DNA of 63,367 bases from DAONFI01 sp035403485 (GCA_964536835.1 CAZIAZ010000009.1:1-63367), one strand, 5' to 3'; positions 42,331 through 51,568 are shown, counted from the first letter of the stretch. Notes: generated from the letters alone by a model not told the origin. Program-made: numbers and translations.

Positions 42331-45186
42331 ATGCGTTTTTGTTGTAAAATCATTGTCGCAATTACGTTGTCGGCGTGGCTCGGCGGGTGTGAGCCGTGGA
42401 ACTTCGGCGGCGGAGAAGCCCCCGCCAGCGACAAACCCCCTGCCGTGTGGTGCGCATCCGACATGACACCCCTGACTGACCGCACTGAACAATTCACTGA
42501 CAACGACATCTATAATTCGACAGAAGAACTGGTGGACATTTCCGCGGCGGCGAACGAAACCGTCAGTTTCCAGCTAATCGTCGATGCCGCCGATACCGGC
42601 CTGGCTGCCCTGAAACTCGACACAACCGACTTCGGCAAACGCGACGGCACAACACTTGAAATTGAAAGCGTCTCCATATTCCGTATGATTCCGACGCCCG
42701 TGGACGAATATCCCGCGTGGTATCTTCGCATAAGCCCTGAAAAACCCGTCAGGGCCAACATGTACGACCAACTTGTTCCGATAAACGCCCCCAAAGACGG
42801 CCAGCCGTATCGCCTCAACCCCCACAGCCGCGAGTGTTTCTGGGTGGATATCGCCGTGCCGGCGGGCGCGGATTCCGGCGTTTATCGCGGCACAATAAAA
42901 ATTTCAGACGGCGAAAAAGAAATCAGACGCGTCGTCGTACAACTGACGGTCGACGGGTTTGTTCTGCCGTCGTTGCGACTTCTGCCCGCCATCGGTTCGT
43001 TCGGCCATCGTGAATTGATAACATCTTTCATGCTCGGCGACGACGGCAAACCGTACGACCCTGCATGGCTGAATCCGCAAAACCGGCAAGGCCGTCAGGC
43101 TATCAGCCTCATAAACAATCTCATCCAGCTGGCACACGCGCATCATCTGGATATTTTCGACACCGACCTCCGTCCGCTGATAAAACGTGACGACCGCGGT
43201 TACCTCAAACTGGACTGGACGGGTTTTGACGCGGTAGCCGGTGCGTATCTCACGGGCAAGGCGTTTCGCGACGAAACTCCGCTGCCGGCTTGGCCGATAC
43301 CGTTCGACAGTACCTATCCCGACCCGGCCAATTACGGCGGAATAAATTCCATACCGTATCGCCTGGCGGTTCGCGAATACATATTGCAGTCAGCCAGGCA
43401 TCTCCGCTCGTGCGGTAATGACGACCAGGTATTCGCATGGCCGTATCGCCGCGGCATAAACGCAAATGCGTTCGAAAACTTCACCACGCTGGCGGAAATC
43501 GTACGTCGAGCCGACGACTCTCTGCCGATACTCTGCTCCCTGCCGCTGGAATTGCCAGTGGGCAACACATGGAAAATCCCGTCCGACATGAAAAAATACT
43601 GCGACATCGTCGCCCCCGGCGGCGCCTGGTTCGATCCGTCGAAACATGCCAACCGCTCTAAACCCGCCAATCCGCTCATCGGTACATGGCTGTCGCCTGG
43701 CAATCCGCCATATATGCCGGACATGAGCCTTTTCGCCTCGCCTGCCGACATCCGAGCACTGCCGTGGTTCGCACTGAAATACAAATGTTCCGCATTGTTT
43801 TTCGGCAATGTACTTAACTGGCAGGACCCCAAAAGCAGTGCCAATCTTTTCTATTCCGGCCGCAGATGGGGCATTGACGACGCCCTGCCGTCCGTGCGGC
43901 TGAAGCGGCTGCGAAGAGGCATGCAGGACATTGCGTATCTGTGGATTCTCCGCCAGAGAGGCCGTGAAAAGCAGGCTCGTAAAGTCATCGACATGATGGT
44001 ACGTTACGGCGGTTTGGCGGCGGCAGGCGACAATTATCTCGATGCGCGGCTGGACGGCTGGACGGCTCAGGGAACGACGTGGAACAGTGCACGGGATTTG
44101 CTGGCTGATGAAATAATGCAGACCATCAACCCACAAAAACAACCCGACGCCGCTCAGGCCATCGCGCAGAAAGTCCGCTGGAAGCATCTGGCCGACGCCA
44201 CCGAAACGTTGCGTGCCGAGCGCATACGGACAAAAATCCGGCCGTCCCGGAAAGGGCAAAACCAGCAAACGCAAACAAAACTCTTCGCCGACGTAAGCGT
44301 GGACTTTTTTAACGAATATCCTACGCCAGCCCGCGGTGCGATGCATGTTCTGCGGCTGCCGTTCGGTTGGAAGCGCGTACAGGATGAAGTGTCGTATAAT
44401 ATTGCGCCTGGCGGCAGAAAAACGCTGGCGATAACAATAGAAGGTGAAAAGCTGCCTTATATCGCCAACGGCAAAATACCCGTCGACATCCGTGTGAATA
44501 CCGACCAGGCTGAGCCGCAAACCCTGCTGACCGAAGTGCCCATAGTCGTAGCCGGCGATTTCAAGTCTGCCCCAACCATCGACGGCAATCTTGCAGATTG
44601 GCCTGAAGCAACCAATACCGCAGGCGATTTCCGCCTGCTGGGCCGTCGCGGCGAAACCGGCAGCGGCCTTGCCGAACGACAAACCACCGTCTACACCATG
44701 CAGGACGATGACAATATCTATTTCGCGTTTTACTGCAAGGAGGCGTCGCCGCAGTCTCTGCGTGCCAACGCAGCCAACACAATACGTTATGACAAACTGC
44801 TGGCATGCGGCGAAGATTATGTGGAAGTCATACTCGCACCGGGCGGCGAAGCGAAAAAACCGCAGGATCTTTATCACATAATGGTCAAACCCAACGGCGT
44901 AGTCATACAGGAGCACGGCGTAGGCTGTACGCCGCCGCTGGGCAAGGCGCAGCGGGAAGATTTCGGAACAGTCGCAGCTGTAAGCAGAGGCGATGACTTC
45001 TGGATTGCGGAAATCAAAGTTCCCCGCAAAAATTTCGGCGAACACGGCGACGAACCGTTCTGGGGCGTAAATTTTGCCAGATTTGCAACCTCAACACAGG
45101 AAGCATCCAGCTGGGCCGGCGCTGAAAGATATTTTTACGACCCGCAATCACTGGGTACGCTCATACTCAAAAAAACAGAGAATTGA
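42331..45186 (+). CDS. Glycoside-hydrolase-like lipoprotein (GH123/DUF4091 type with CBM9-like domain)
   Basis: A 951-residue surface or periplasmic lipoprotein: signal peptide with lipobox WLGGC (Cys20). A strand-rich N-terminal domain is followed by an (alpha/beta)8-like catalytic region ending in the DUF4091-type signature RLKRLRRGMQDIAYLWILRQ (about residues 528-547). The C-terminal 200 residues form a CBM9-like sugar-binding domain (PTIDGNLADWPEA ... ARFATSTQEASSWAG). GH123 enzymes act on N-acetylgalactosaminides, but that specificity is not proven here. I chose the ATG that begins the signal peptide; an upstream TTG at 42280 adds 17 unrelated residues. It is divergent from the efflux operon. 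Confidence 0.75.
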   Translation: MRFCCKIIVAITLSAWLGGCEPWNFGGGEAPASDKPPAVWCASDMTPLTDRTEQFTDNDIYNSTEELVDISAAANETVSFQLIVDAADTGLAALKLDTTDFGKRDGTTLEIESVSIFRMIPTPVDEYPAWYLRISPEKPVRANMYDQLVPINAPKDGQPYRLNPHSRECFWVDIAVPAGADSGVYRGTIKISDGEKEIRRVVVQLTVDGFVLPSLRLLPAIGSFGHRELITSFMLGDDGKPYDPAWLNPQNRQGRQAISLINNLIQLAHAHHLDIFDTDLRPLIKRDDRGYLKLDWTGFDAVAGAYLTGKAFRDETPLPAWPIPFDSTYPDPANYGGINSIPYRLAVREYILQSARHLRSCGNDDQVFAWPYRRGINANAFENFTTLAEIVRRADDSLPILCSLPLELPVGNTWKIPSDMKKYCDIVAPGGAWFDPSKHANRSKPANPLIGTWLSPGNPPYMPDMSLFASPADIRALPWFALKYKCSALFFGNVLNWQDPKSSANLFYSGRRWGIDDALPSVRLKRLRRGMQDIAYLWILRQRGREKQARKVIDMMVRYGGLAAAGDNYLDARLDGWTAQGTTWNSARDLLADEIMQTINPQKQPDAAQAIAQKVRWKHLADATETLRAERIRTKIRPSRKGQNQQTQTKLFADVSVDFFNEYPTPARGAMHVLRLPFGWKRVQDEVSYNIAPGGRKTLAITIEGEKLPYIANGKIPVDIRVNTDQAEPQTLLTEVPIVVAGDFKSAPTIDGNLADWPEATNTAGDFRLLGRRGETGSGLAERQTTVYTMQDDDNIYFAFYCKEASPQSLRANAANTIRYDKLLACGEDYVEVILAPGGEAKKPQDLYHIMVKPNGVVIQEHGVGCTPPLGKAQREDFGTVAAVSRGDDFWIAEIKVPRKNFGEHGDEPFWGVNFARFATSTQEASSWAGAERYFYDPQSLGTLILKKTEN

Positions 45187-45259
45187 TTATCGCGAACAAT
45201 TACGTAAAATGACGACAGGTTACATGACAATTTTTTTTAAAAAAACACGGAGATTTTAA

Positions 45260-46279
45260 ATGGCGACGAAGATAAGCTGGCTGGTCGGCATATTACTGAT
45301 AGTGGGTTTTCTGGGTTTTCTTGGAATGCGGCTGTTTTCTCCCAGGCCCGATGCGCCTACCACTGCAACTACCAAAGCCGGCGTTCTGGAAATCATCAAA
45401 CCAGCAATGCCGATATCGGAAATTCTCGGCTCGCAACCATCCGGCAAAAACAATGCCGGCGAATATTATAATGATGCCGTACTTTATTTCAGAGAAAACA
45501 AAAAGGATTTTAAGGAAATTTACAATCAGATGACAGCCGGCACGGAAAATCCACAGATGTTCGGCTGGCAGGAAGACCTCTGCCTCAACCTTCAGAAAAA
45601 ACTCGCACCAGCCGCCGAATGCGAGACAATGAAATATACCCTGCTCTTTACGCCTGATAAATTGACCGTTTCGGGCAAGCCGGACGGCCAGGATGATCTT
45701 TACTGGCTGAAAAACATGCTGGAACTGCTATGCATGAGCTATCAGCATGACAGCCAGTGGCAAAAAGCCGTCGAATCCGCCAAGACCATGCTCCTGCTCG
45801 GATGGCATATGACGCAGGATGATTCCCGCGCGATGTATCAGATAACCGGCCTTGACATACAGGCTGACGCGGCACAGCGGCTGGCGTTTTATTACGGCAA
45901 ACTGGGCAATACGAAAATGTCCAAACTCTGCGACGACTACTACAATCAAGCCATCACTGCCGGCACTCTGGCACACGAGAAATATAACAATGTGTGGAAT
46001 CTTCGGCAGCGGCCCGGCGGCAAACAGGGGCCGTTCCCTGGCGACCTGTTCAACATAATAGAGAACGACCAGTCGCGCGGCTGGAAGGTTGACGCACTGC
46101 TGGCGATGTCCATCGCAAAATTGCAGGAAGCCAAAACCAAAGGCAATCACGCCGAAATAGAACGTCTATATGACAAATATTCGCAATGCAACGATCCGCT
46201 GTTGCGCGCGGCGGCGAAGGCGTCGCAGACAGCTACAAAAGACGACATCGAAAACGCCATGCGCGGCGACAGCGAATAA
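45260..46279 (+). CDS. Single-pass membrane protein, unknown function
   Basis: A 339-residue protein with one N-terminal membrane helix (about residues 6-23, LVGILLIVGFLGFLGMRLF) and a mainly helical extracytoplasmic domain. Paired helices (LKNMLELLCMSYQHDSQWQK, DIQADAAQRLAFYYGKLGNT) suggest a TPR-like solenoid, but no canonical TPR is clear. I do not recognise the family. The gene follows the GH123-like gene by 73 bases in the same direction and is 14 bases before the siroheme-type dehydrogenase, so it may be cotranscribed with the tetrapyrrole genes. Confidence 0.75.
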   Translation: MATKISWLVGILLIVGFLGFLGMRLFSPRPDAPTTATTKAGVLEIIKPAMPISEILGSQPSGKNNAGEYYNDAVLYFRENKKDFKEIYNQMTAGTENPQMFGWQEDLCLNLQKKLAPAAECETMKYTLLFTPDKLTVSGKPDGQDDLYWLKNMLELLCMSYQHDSQWQKAVESAKTMLLLGWHMTQDDSRAMYQITGLDIQADAAQRLAFYYGKLGNTKMSKLCDDYYNQAITAGTLAHEKYNNVWNLRQRPGGKQGPFPGDLFNIIENDQSRGWKVDALLAMSIAKLQEAKTKGNHAEIERLYDKYSQCNDPLLRAAAKASQTATKDDIENAMRGDSE

Positions 46280-46293
46280 CAGTCTGAATCAAA

Positions 46294-46932
46294 ATGAAAA
46301 CTTATCCGGCAATGTTGAATCTTTCCGGACGGCTGGTAGCCGTCATAGGCGCAGGAACTACAGGACTGCGAAAAGTTCGTTCTCTCTGCGATGCCGGAGC
46401 AAAAGTACGACTGATTGCCGGAAAAAATTTCAATCCGGGTTGCGAACTGCCAGACGATGTGGAAGTGCTTGCGGAAGATTTTGATTCCAAAACGTCAACG
46501 AGACTTTTGGAAGATTGCCGGCTGATATTCGCATGCTGCAATGACCGGAAAACCAACAGTGAAATAGCGGCGGTCAGCCGCAAGCTGGGCATATGGGTAA
46601 ACGTCGCGGATCAGCCGGAAGATTGCGACTTTTTCTGCCCGGCGGTACTCTGTAACGGCGACGTCACCATAGCGATAGGCACAGGCGGCAACGCGCCGGG
46701 CCTGTCGGCGGAACTGAAAAAATTCATCTCCCGCAATCTGCCGGCTGACACAGGCAGATTCGCGGAATCGCTCAGTCATCTGCGGGCTGAATTGAAAAAT
46801 TCATGTCACGACCCGTCCGCAAGACAGGCTGCGATGAAAAAATTATCATCGGAAGAAGGCTACGCCGCCTTCGCCTCACGGGGCGAACACGGCTTGCGTG
46901 AAATGCTATCCGGTTTGCAAGGCGGTAATTGA
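46294..46932 (+). CDS. Precorrin-2 dehydrogenase / sirohydrochlorin ferrochelatase-type protein
   Basis: A 212-residue protein with an N-terminal NAD-binding Rossmann fold (AVIGAGTTGLRKVRSLCDAG, residues 16-35), then CNDRKTNSEIAA and WVNVADQPEDCDFFCPAVL. This matches the CysG N-terminal/Met8p/SirC family, which oxidises precorrin-2 to sirohydrochlorin for siroheme or cobalamin. The C-terminal helical part is short. The stop lies at or overlaps the start of hemA (overlap if the TTG at 46929 is used, 2 bases apart if ATG 46935 is used). This gene pair is a common tetrapyrrole module in anaerobes. Whether it also inserts iron cannot be told. Confidence 0.92.
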   Translation: MKTYPAMLNLSGRLVAVIGAGTTGLRKVRSLCDAGAKVRLIAGKNFNPGCELPDDVEVLAEDFDSKTSTRLLEDCRLIFACCNDRKTNSEIAAVSRKLGIWVNVADQPEDCDFFCPAVLCNGDVTIAIGTGGNAPGLSAELKKFISRNLPADTGRFAESLSHLRAELKNSCHDPSARQAAMKKLSSEEGYAAFASRGEHGLREMLSGLQGGN

Positions 46933-46934
46933 AA

Positions 46935-48200
46935 ATGCTGGTTATCTGTTTCGGCGTAAATCACAAAACCGCGGAACTTTCGCTTCGCGAAAAATTCGCA
47001 CTGAGCCCGACTCAGCTTGACAATAAACTGCGCGAACTTTTTGAAAAATTTCCGGCTGCCGAGTTTCTGCTGCTCAGCACGTGCAATCGTACCGAACTAT
47101 ACATTATCCGGTCGCTGCACGGCCATCCCCGCAACGAGGAGGTAACTGAGTTTTTTTCCGCAATGACCGGCCTGGAACAGTCAGCCTTCGCCGAATCACT
47201 GTACGTTTTGCAGGACTCCGAGGCGGTGGCACAGATGTTCGCAGTAGCCGCCGGCCTGGACAGCATGGTACCGGGTGAAAGTCAGATAGTTTCACAACTC
47301 AAGCAGGCGTTAGCCGCGGCACAACGGCTGCAGGTCGCCAGGGCGAACATGACGACGCTGGTGGCGGAAGCGCTACACGTCGCCAAACACGTCCGCTCGG
47401 AAACCGGCATAGCACAGGGCAAAGTGTCGGTGGCGTCGGTGGCGTTGGAACTGATAGCCAACCGTTTCAAAACGCTGGCCGGCATGACGGTACTCAGCGT
47501 CGGCGCAGGCAAAATGAACGAAATCATACTGCAAACTCTGCGAACAATGCTGCCGAGCGAACTGCTCATAACCAACCGCTCGCCGGAAAAAGCCACGGAA
47601 CTGGCTGAATCGTGCGGCGGAAAAATCGTACCGTTTGAAGCGCTCGCGGAACTTGTAGGCCGCAGCGACATAATAATAACGTCCACTGCATCGCAGTCGC
47701 CGATTATAACATGCGACATGCTCGCATCCCTGCCGCCGAAGGAACGGCTGTTCGTGGACATGGCTGTGCCGCGAGACATACAGGCTGATGCGGAACTTCT
47801 GGACGGCGTTGAACTTTATAACATCGACGACCTCAATGGAACGGTCAGCCAGACTCTCGACGAACGATTCAAGCACGTAGAGCAGGCGGAAAAAATCGTC
47901 GTCGCCCATGTGAAGAAATTCATGCAGTCCAGCAACATGCGGGAAGTCACGCCGGCGATAGAGGCTCTTTACGCACGCATGGATGAAATCATCGAGGAAG
48001 AACTCCAGCGGGCAGCCGTCAAATTAGCATCTCATCCCGATAACACGGAAGATATGGAAATAATCAAGGCCAGCCTCTGGCGTGCGTTCAGAAAATTCTG
48101 TCATCCGGCGGCGGAAAATCTCCGCAAAGCCTCAGCCGCCAAAACAGCCGCCGCACAAGCTAAAATCCTCAAACAGCTATTCGACTTGAACTGCGAATGA
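46935..48200 (+). CDS. hemA: Glutamyl-tRNA reductase
   Basis: Reduces glutamyl-tRNA to glutamate-1-semialdehyde, the first committed step of C5 tetrapyrrole synthesis. The 421-residue protein begins MLVICFGVNHKTAE. It carries the catalytic Cys50 in LSTCNRTELY, GESQIVSQLKQAL, the NADPH-binding fold LSVGAGKMNE and a C-terminal dimerisation helix. I chose the ATG at 46935, which gives the family N-terminus; a TTG two codons earlier overlaps the previous stop. The pairing with the precorrin-2 dehydrogenase gene points to siroheme or cobalamin rather than haem as the main product, which is inference. Confidence 0.96.
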   Translation: MLVICFGVNHKTAELSLREKFALSPTQLDNKLRELFEKFPAAEFLLLSTCNRTELYIIRSLHGHPRNEEVTEFFSAMTGLEQSAFAESLYVLQDSEAVAQMFAVAAGLDSMVPGESQIVSQLKQALAAAQRLQVARANMTTLVAEALHVAKHVRSETGIAQGKVSVASVALELIANRFKTLAGMTVLSVGAGKMNEIILQTLRTMLPSELLITNRSPEKATELAESCGGKIVPFEALAELVGRSDIIITSTASQSPIITCDMLASLPPKERLFVDMAVPRDIQADAELLDGVELYNIDDLNGTVSQTLDERFKHVEQAEKIVVAHVKKFMQSSNMREVTPAIEALYARMDEIIEEELQRAAVKLASHPDNTEDMEIIKASLWRAFRKFCHPAAENLRKASAAKTAAAQAKILKQLFDLNCE

Positions 48201-48269
48201 CAGCTCCGGATTTCTAAAAAAAATTCCTTTGGCTGGAAATGCCCGGGGCTAAATGCTATAGTTACCCGC

Positions 48270-49625
48270 ATGAATGAAGAAGTTGCATACACGGTGGAAG
48301 CTGTCTGCAAGAAGCTGCTGGCGGCGGGATATATTTTTCACGATACCGAAACAGATGCATGGCCGGCGTGCGCGAGCCTTTTGTGCAAAAATGACGTTTC
48401 TCTCATAGTCACGCCCCTGCCGGATGTCATCGGCGAAGTGCACATGAATGTGCTGTCGCATTTCACGTCAAAACACAGCGGCGTGATAATGGTCGGCACT
48501 TTGCCGGCCGGCTCGCCGGCGATACGCAATCTTTTCAGCCGACTCGGCGGCAGATACGTTTACATCAATCCGCAGGAAAAATCATACCTGCGACACGTTT
48601 CATGGGGCCTCTTTACGCCCGCGCCGAGAACGTTGGGTGAAAGCTGGTGCAAATCCTACGCAAGCGGCGAACCGACGCCTGCCGAAGCGGCCGTCGACGT
48701 CAGAACCGAGCTTCACAAGCACATGGCCAGCCACGCGGAAACGTCGGCATTCATAGATAAGGTCAACCAGGCTACAGGCTTTCGTCGGCCGCAGGTCACG
48801 TGGGCCATGATAATAATTTTCGCAGCCGTCTACGTCATAATGGCGCTGCTTTATCATACGACGCAGTTCACGACCGCACAACTCCTCAAATGGGGCGCAG
48901 ACCAGGGTCAGAAAATAGTCGACGGCGAATACTGGCGGTTGTTGACCGCGGGGTTCGTCCACGCGAATTTCATGCATATCTTCTTCAACTGTCTGGGCTG
49001 TTATTACTTCGGCAGCGCGGTGGAGCAATATCAGGGACGTGCAAGGCTTGTGGGCATTTTCCTTTTTGCTGTCGTGACGGGCAACATCGCAGGCCTCTGG
49101 ATGCATCCCGAGTCGGTAGCTATCGGCGCATCGGGAGGGCTGTTCGGCTTAATCGGCATGATGGCGGCAATGACAATCCGCTACTACCGGCAGATGCCGC
49201 ACATGCTTCGTAACGCCCTTAAAAAATGGATAGCCTCAATACTGGTGTATAACCTGTTTTTCATGATAATACCGCAAGTAGACATATCGGCTCATGCAGG
49301 CGGATTTGCCGGCGGATTCATAATGGGCCTGATAGCGGCAAGGCCGCTAGGGTCGAAAGACCGGCCGTCAATCGCAACACTGGCTATGGCGGCGATATTG
49401 CTGATACTTACGGCTAACCTGGGAATGAAAGTAATCGCCGGACTGCCGGCAAAACTCAAAAAAGCAGAACCTCAACTCATTATCAATCTGACGCCTGAAC
49501 AGATAGATTATCTGCGGCAGAATAATTCGAACGGAATGATAGCACCTATGCCAGGCAAGCCGGGGCATTTTTACGTCATAAAACTCCACCCTGAATACGC
49601 ACCATCCGTTAAGCCTAAAAAATGA
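48270..49625 (+). CDS. Rhomboid-family intramembrane serine protease with N-terminal extension
   Basis: A 451-residue protein. The first 170 residues form a soluble alpha/beta domain of unknown role. About six membrane helices follow, with the rhomboid catalytic pair: Ser288 in GASGGLFGL and His342 in ISAHAGGFAGG. The oxyanion/loop region FVHANFMHIFFN is also present. A seventh helix (LAMAAILLILTANLGM) and a short C-terminal domain follow. The fold cleaves membrane-spanning substrates near the bilayer surface. No substrate is suggested by neighbours. It is 69 bases past hemA on the same strand and may share the transcript. Confidence 0.92.
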   Translation: MNEEVAYTVEAVCKKLLAAGYIFHDTETDAWPACASLLCKNDVSLIVTPLPDVIGEVHMNVLSHFTSKHSGVIMVGTLPAGSPAIRNLFSRLGGRYVYINPQEKSYLRHVSWGLFTPAPRTLGESWCKSYASGEPTPAEAAVDVRTELHKHMASHAETSAFIDKVNQATGFRRPQVTWAMIIIFAAVYVIMALLYHTTQFTTAQLLKWGADQGQKIVDGEYWRLLTAGFVHANFMHIFFNCLGCYYFGSAVEQYQGRARLVGIFLFAVVTGNIAGLWMHPESVAIGASGGLFGLIGMMAAMTIRYYRQMPHMLRNALKKWIASILVYNLFFMIIPQVDISAHAGGFAGGFIMGLIAARPLGSKDRPSIATLAMAAILLILTANLGMKVIAGLPAKLKKAEPQLIINLTPEQIDYLRQNNSNGMIAPMPGKPGHFYVIKLHPEYAPSVKPKK

Positions 49626-49701
49626 TTTGGTATAAAAATTATTTTCTTCCGAGAGCCCCAAACACTGCTCTCCAAAAACTTTCACATTACAAAAAAAACG
49701 T

Positions 49702-49730
49702 TAGACATTGACATGCCAGCCAGTTATACT
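49702..49730 (+). promoter_or_regulatory. Sigma-70-type promoter of the small basic protein gene
   Basis: TAGACA (49702-49707, 5/6 to consensus) and TATACT (49725-49730, 5/6) are 17 bases apart, about 55 bases before the ATG of the 24-residue gene. This suggests a separate, fairly strong transcript. Confidence 0.65.
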
Positions 49731-49786
49731 TCTTGGCCCTTGTAAAATATTTATTGATTTAAGCTTTTTTACTTAAGAGGTGAGTA

Positions 49787-49861
49787 ATGCCAAAGCCCAG
49801 ACGCAGACGGAAAATAGGTTCCAAAAAACGCCGTGAACGCCGGAATCGCCGTAAGAAATAA
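49787..49861 (+). CDS. 24-residue highly basic protein, probable ribosome-associated (COX24/bS22-like)
   Basis: The frame encodes MPKPRRRRKIGSKKRRERRN and RRKK, of which 17 residues are Arg or Lys. This resembles tiny ribosomal proteins of the AURKAIP1/COX24-domain group (bS22 and relatives; KKRRKKM.K.KYRKR.KR.R pattern) and bTHX. The family is inferred by style, not proven. Support for a real gene: GAGGTGA 3-9 nt before the ATG, a promoter 57 bases upstream and a strong intrinsic terminator 31 bases after the stop. It is easily missed by gene finders. Confidence 0.75.
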   Translation: MPKPRRRRKIGSKKRRERRNRRKK

Positions 49862-49892
49862 CCTATATTTTGCATTTTGACTACGTGAAATC

Positions 49893-49935
49893 AAAACCCG
49901 GCTGGTGTGCCATTTACGCCAGCCGGGTTTTAGTG
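49893..49935 (+). terminator. Strong intrinsic terminator after the small basic gene
   Basis: AAAACCCGGCTGG and CCAGCCGGGTTTT form a perfect 13-bp stem (49893-49905 with 49919-49931) around a 13-base loop. The last four Ts belong to the stem, and the family A element begins at once, so the free U-tract is short. The stem is nonetheless long and G+C-rich. Confidence 0.85.
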
Positions 49936-50092
49936 CATTGAAAAGTTGAGAGTTTCGATTTTTGCGCCAGTGGGTTCGTTCGTGGCAAGGAAGGAAAATG
50001 AGGCATATTTGATGATATTCCTAAAAAATTCTGACACAGCCACGAACAAAGCAAACCAGCAAAAAAGGAAGTCGCAACTTTAAGATGCTCTA
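49931..50092 (+). repeat. Family A palindromic element, copy 2
   Basis: A 162-bp imperfect palindrome beginning TAGTGCATTGAAAAGTTGAG and ending with its inverse, AAGATGCTCTA. The inner arms and the apical core, AAGGAAGGAAAATG...TCTGACACAGC (49987-50040), match copy 1 closely. It starts at the last T of the preceding terminator stem. No coding frame is present. Confidence 0.88.
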
Positions 50093-50213
50093 AAATACAT
50101 TAACATTAATCTTAGCTTGGGGAAGAACTGCCGGAAAATAAAGCTGCAAAATCGACGTAATATTTCTAAAAAAGAAATTAAAATCAGCCCTGAAAAATGT
50201 TATAACTTCACTC

Positions 50214-50924
50214 ATGGCCGATAATAATGATATCGTCACTCCATGGCAGGAACAGCTTGCCGAACTATCAGTCGTAGTGGGCGGTCTGGCTCACGAGATA
50301 AAAAATCCACTTTCCACAATTACACTCAATCTCAAATTACTGGGTGAGGATTTGGAAAGATTTGACGACGATGAACATCGCAGGCTTTTGCGACGGCTGC
50401 TCTGCGTACAGGAGGAAACGGCCCGAATTCAGCGGATTCTGGACGATTTTCTGCAATACGCAGGCAAGGTTGAACTGCACGCCGCCGATACCGATATATG
50501 CGAAGTCGTACGGGAAATGCGCGATTTTTTCACTCCGCAAGCCGAAGCCTCAAGAATAGTCTTCAGAACACAGTTGCCAGCCCAGCCGGTAATCTGTAAA
50601 ATTGATGTAAACCTTATAAAACAGGCACTGTTGAACCTGATGATAAATGCCGTGCAGGCTATGAACACGGGAGGCGAGCTCATTGTCAGAGTAACGACAA
50701 AAGGAGCGTTTGCCAACATTGAAGTCATAGATTCCGGCCCGGGAATACCGCCGGAAAATCTGAATCTGATATTCAAAGCCTATTTTTCAACAAAAAAAAG
50801 CGGCTCAGGCCTCGGCCTTCCAACCGCCAGAAGAATTTTGAAAGAACACGGCGGCGACATGATAGTTGAATCGGAACAGGGCAAAGGGACGTGTTTTTTG
50901 CTTAAACTTCCCATCGTGCACTAA
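50214..50924 (+). CDS. Soluble sensor histidine kinase without input domain
   Basis: A 236-residue kinase made only of the dimerisation/phospho-acceptor domain (GLAHEIKNPLST, His27) and the catalytic domain: N box ALLNLMINAVQAMN, G1 DSGPGIPPENL, F box FKAYFSTKK and G2 SGSGLGLPTARRI. There is no membrane span, PAS or GAF domain. The family resembles NtrB/ZraS-type cores. Signal input must come from another protein. No response regulator is adjacent; the orphan receiver protein at 24754 is one possible partner. No clear ribosome-binding site precedes the ATG. Confidence 0.93.
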   Translation: MADNNDIVTPWQEQLAELSVVVGGLAHEIKNPLSTITLNLKLLGEDLERFDDDEHRRLLRRLLCVQEETARIQRILDDFLQYAGKVELHAADTDICEVVREMRDFFTPQAEASRIVFRTQLPAQPVICKIDVNLIKQALLNLMINAVQAMNTGGELIVRVTTKGAFANIEVIDSGPGIPPENLNLIFKAYFSTKKSGSGLGLPTARRILKEHGGDMIVESEQGKGTCFLLKLPIVH

Positions 50925-51051
50925 CCGATAATAAGAGAGGTATTTATTTGCTACACATAATGTTTTATCTGTTCGCAAGACCGAGCGTTATGTAAATGTT
51001 GAAAAATTCAGGAACGTATCCTGATATACATCACATTTGTAGGAACGGAGA

Positions 51052-51411
51052 ATGAAAATGATGAAACCATATTTCTGCCCCAAATGCGGCAAAGCCTACA
51101 GTCAGAAAGATTGTCTTATAAACGACGGGAAAATGTACTGCTACGACTGCCCGAAGACAAAGCTGGCATTTACGGGCGGGCCTTTGATGTTAATAGGCGC
51201 ATTTCTGGGCGTTCTTTTCATCTCGCTTCAACTGAATCACACCGTCCAGGCGATACAATACAGCAAATGGGCAGTTCTGCTTGCCGCATGCGGTTTTGTT
51301 TTCACCGGCATTCTTCGCAATCAACAGGCGTATAATGCAAGAAAACACGCACAGAATAATTCCACGCAGGCAGAACCCGAAGAAAAACAGGGCCCGATAA
51401 GCGCAGAATAA
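51052..51411 (+). CDS. Small membrane protein with N-terminal zinc ribbon
   Basis: A 119-residue protein. A zinc-ribbon (CPKCGKAY, then MYCYDCP) is followed by two membrane helices at about residues 41-60 and 71-88 and a hydrophilic Gln/Glu-rich tail. The function is unknown; such ribbons often mediate protein or nucleic-acid contacts. Three in-frame ATGs lie within four codons. The GGAG site is too close to the first, so translation may begin at 51058 or 51061. A likely intrinsic terminator follows. Confidence 0.75.
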   Translation: MKMMKPYFCPKCGKAYSQKDCLINDGKMYCYDCPKTKLAFTGGPLMLIGAFLGVLFISLQLNHTVQAIQYSKWAVLLAACGFVFTGILRNQQAYNARKHAQNNSTQAEPEEKQGPISAE

Positions 51412-51450
51412 AACTGACGGCTCTAAAAATTCCTGTTTGAATTCACAATT

Positions 51451-51494
51451 CCCCGCTTTCGCAAAAAGGCGTGGAGCTTTTCTTTTTTGTTTTT
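51451..51494 (+). terminator. Probable intrinsic terminator
   Basis: The imperfect stem CCCCGCTTT/AAGGCGTGG is followed by a T-rich run (about 51478-51494). It is placed just downstream of the zinc-ribbon membrane protein gene and before the FlgI-like gene. Confidence 0.55.
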
Positions 51495-51568
51495 ATCACG
51501 CTGTATGATTGGCTTTTCGCAGTGATTTTGCTATCATTATCGCAACCTCTGGCATGGAGATTGTAACG

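Noticed and set aside
43390..45045. 551-codon minus-strand frame inside the GH123-like gene
   Set aside because: It is antisense to a lipoprotein with clear domains. The translation is low-complexity and resembles no family.
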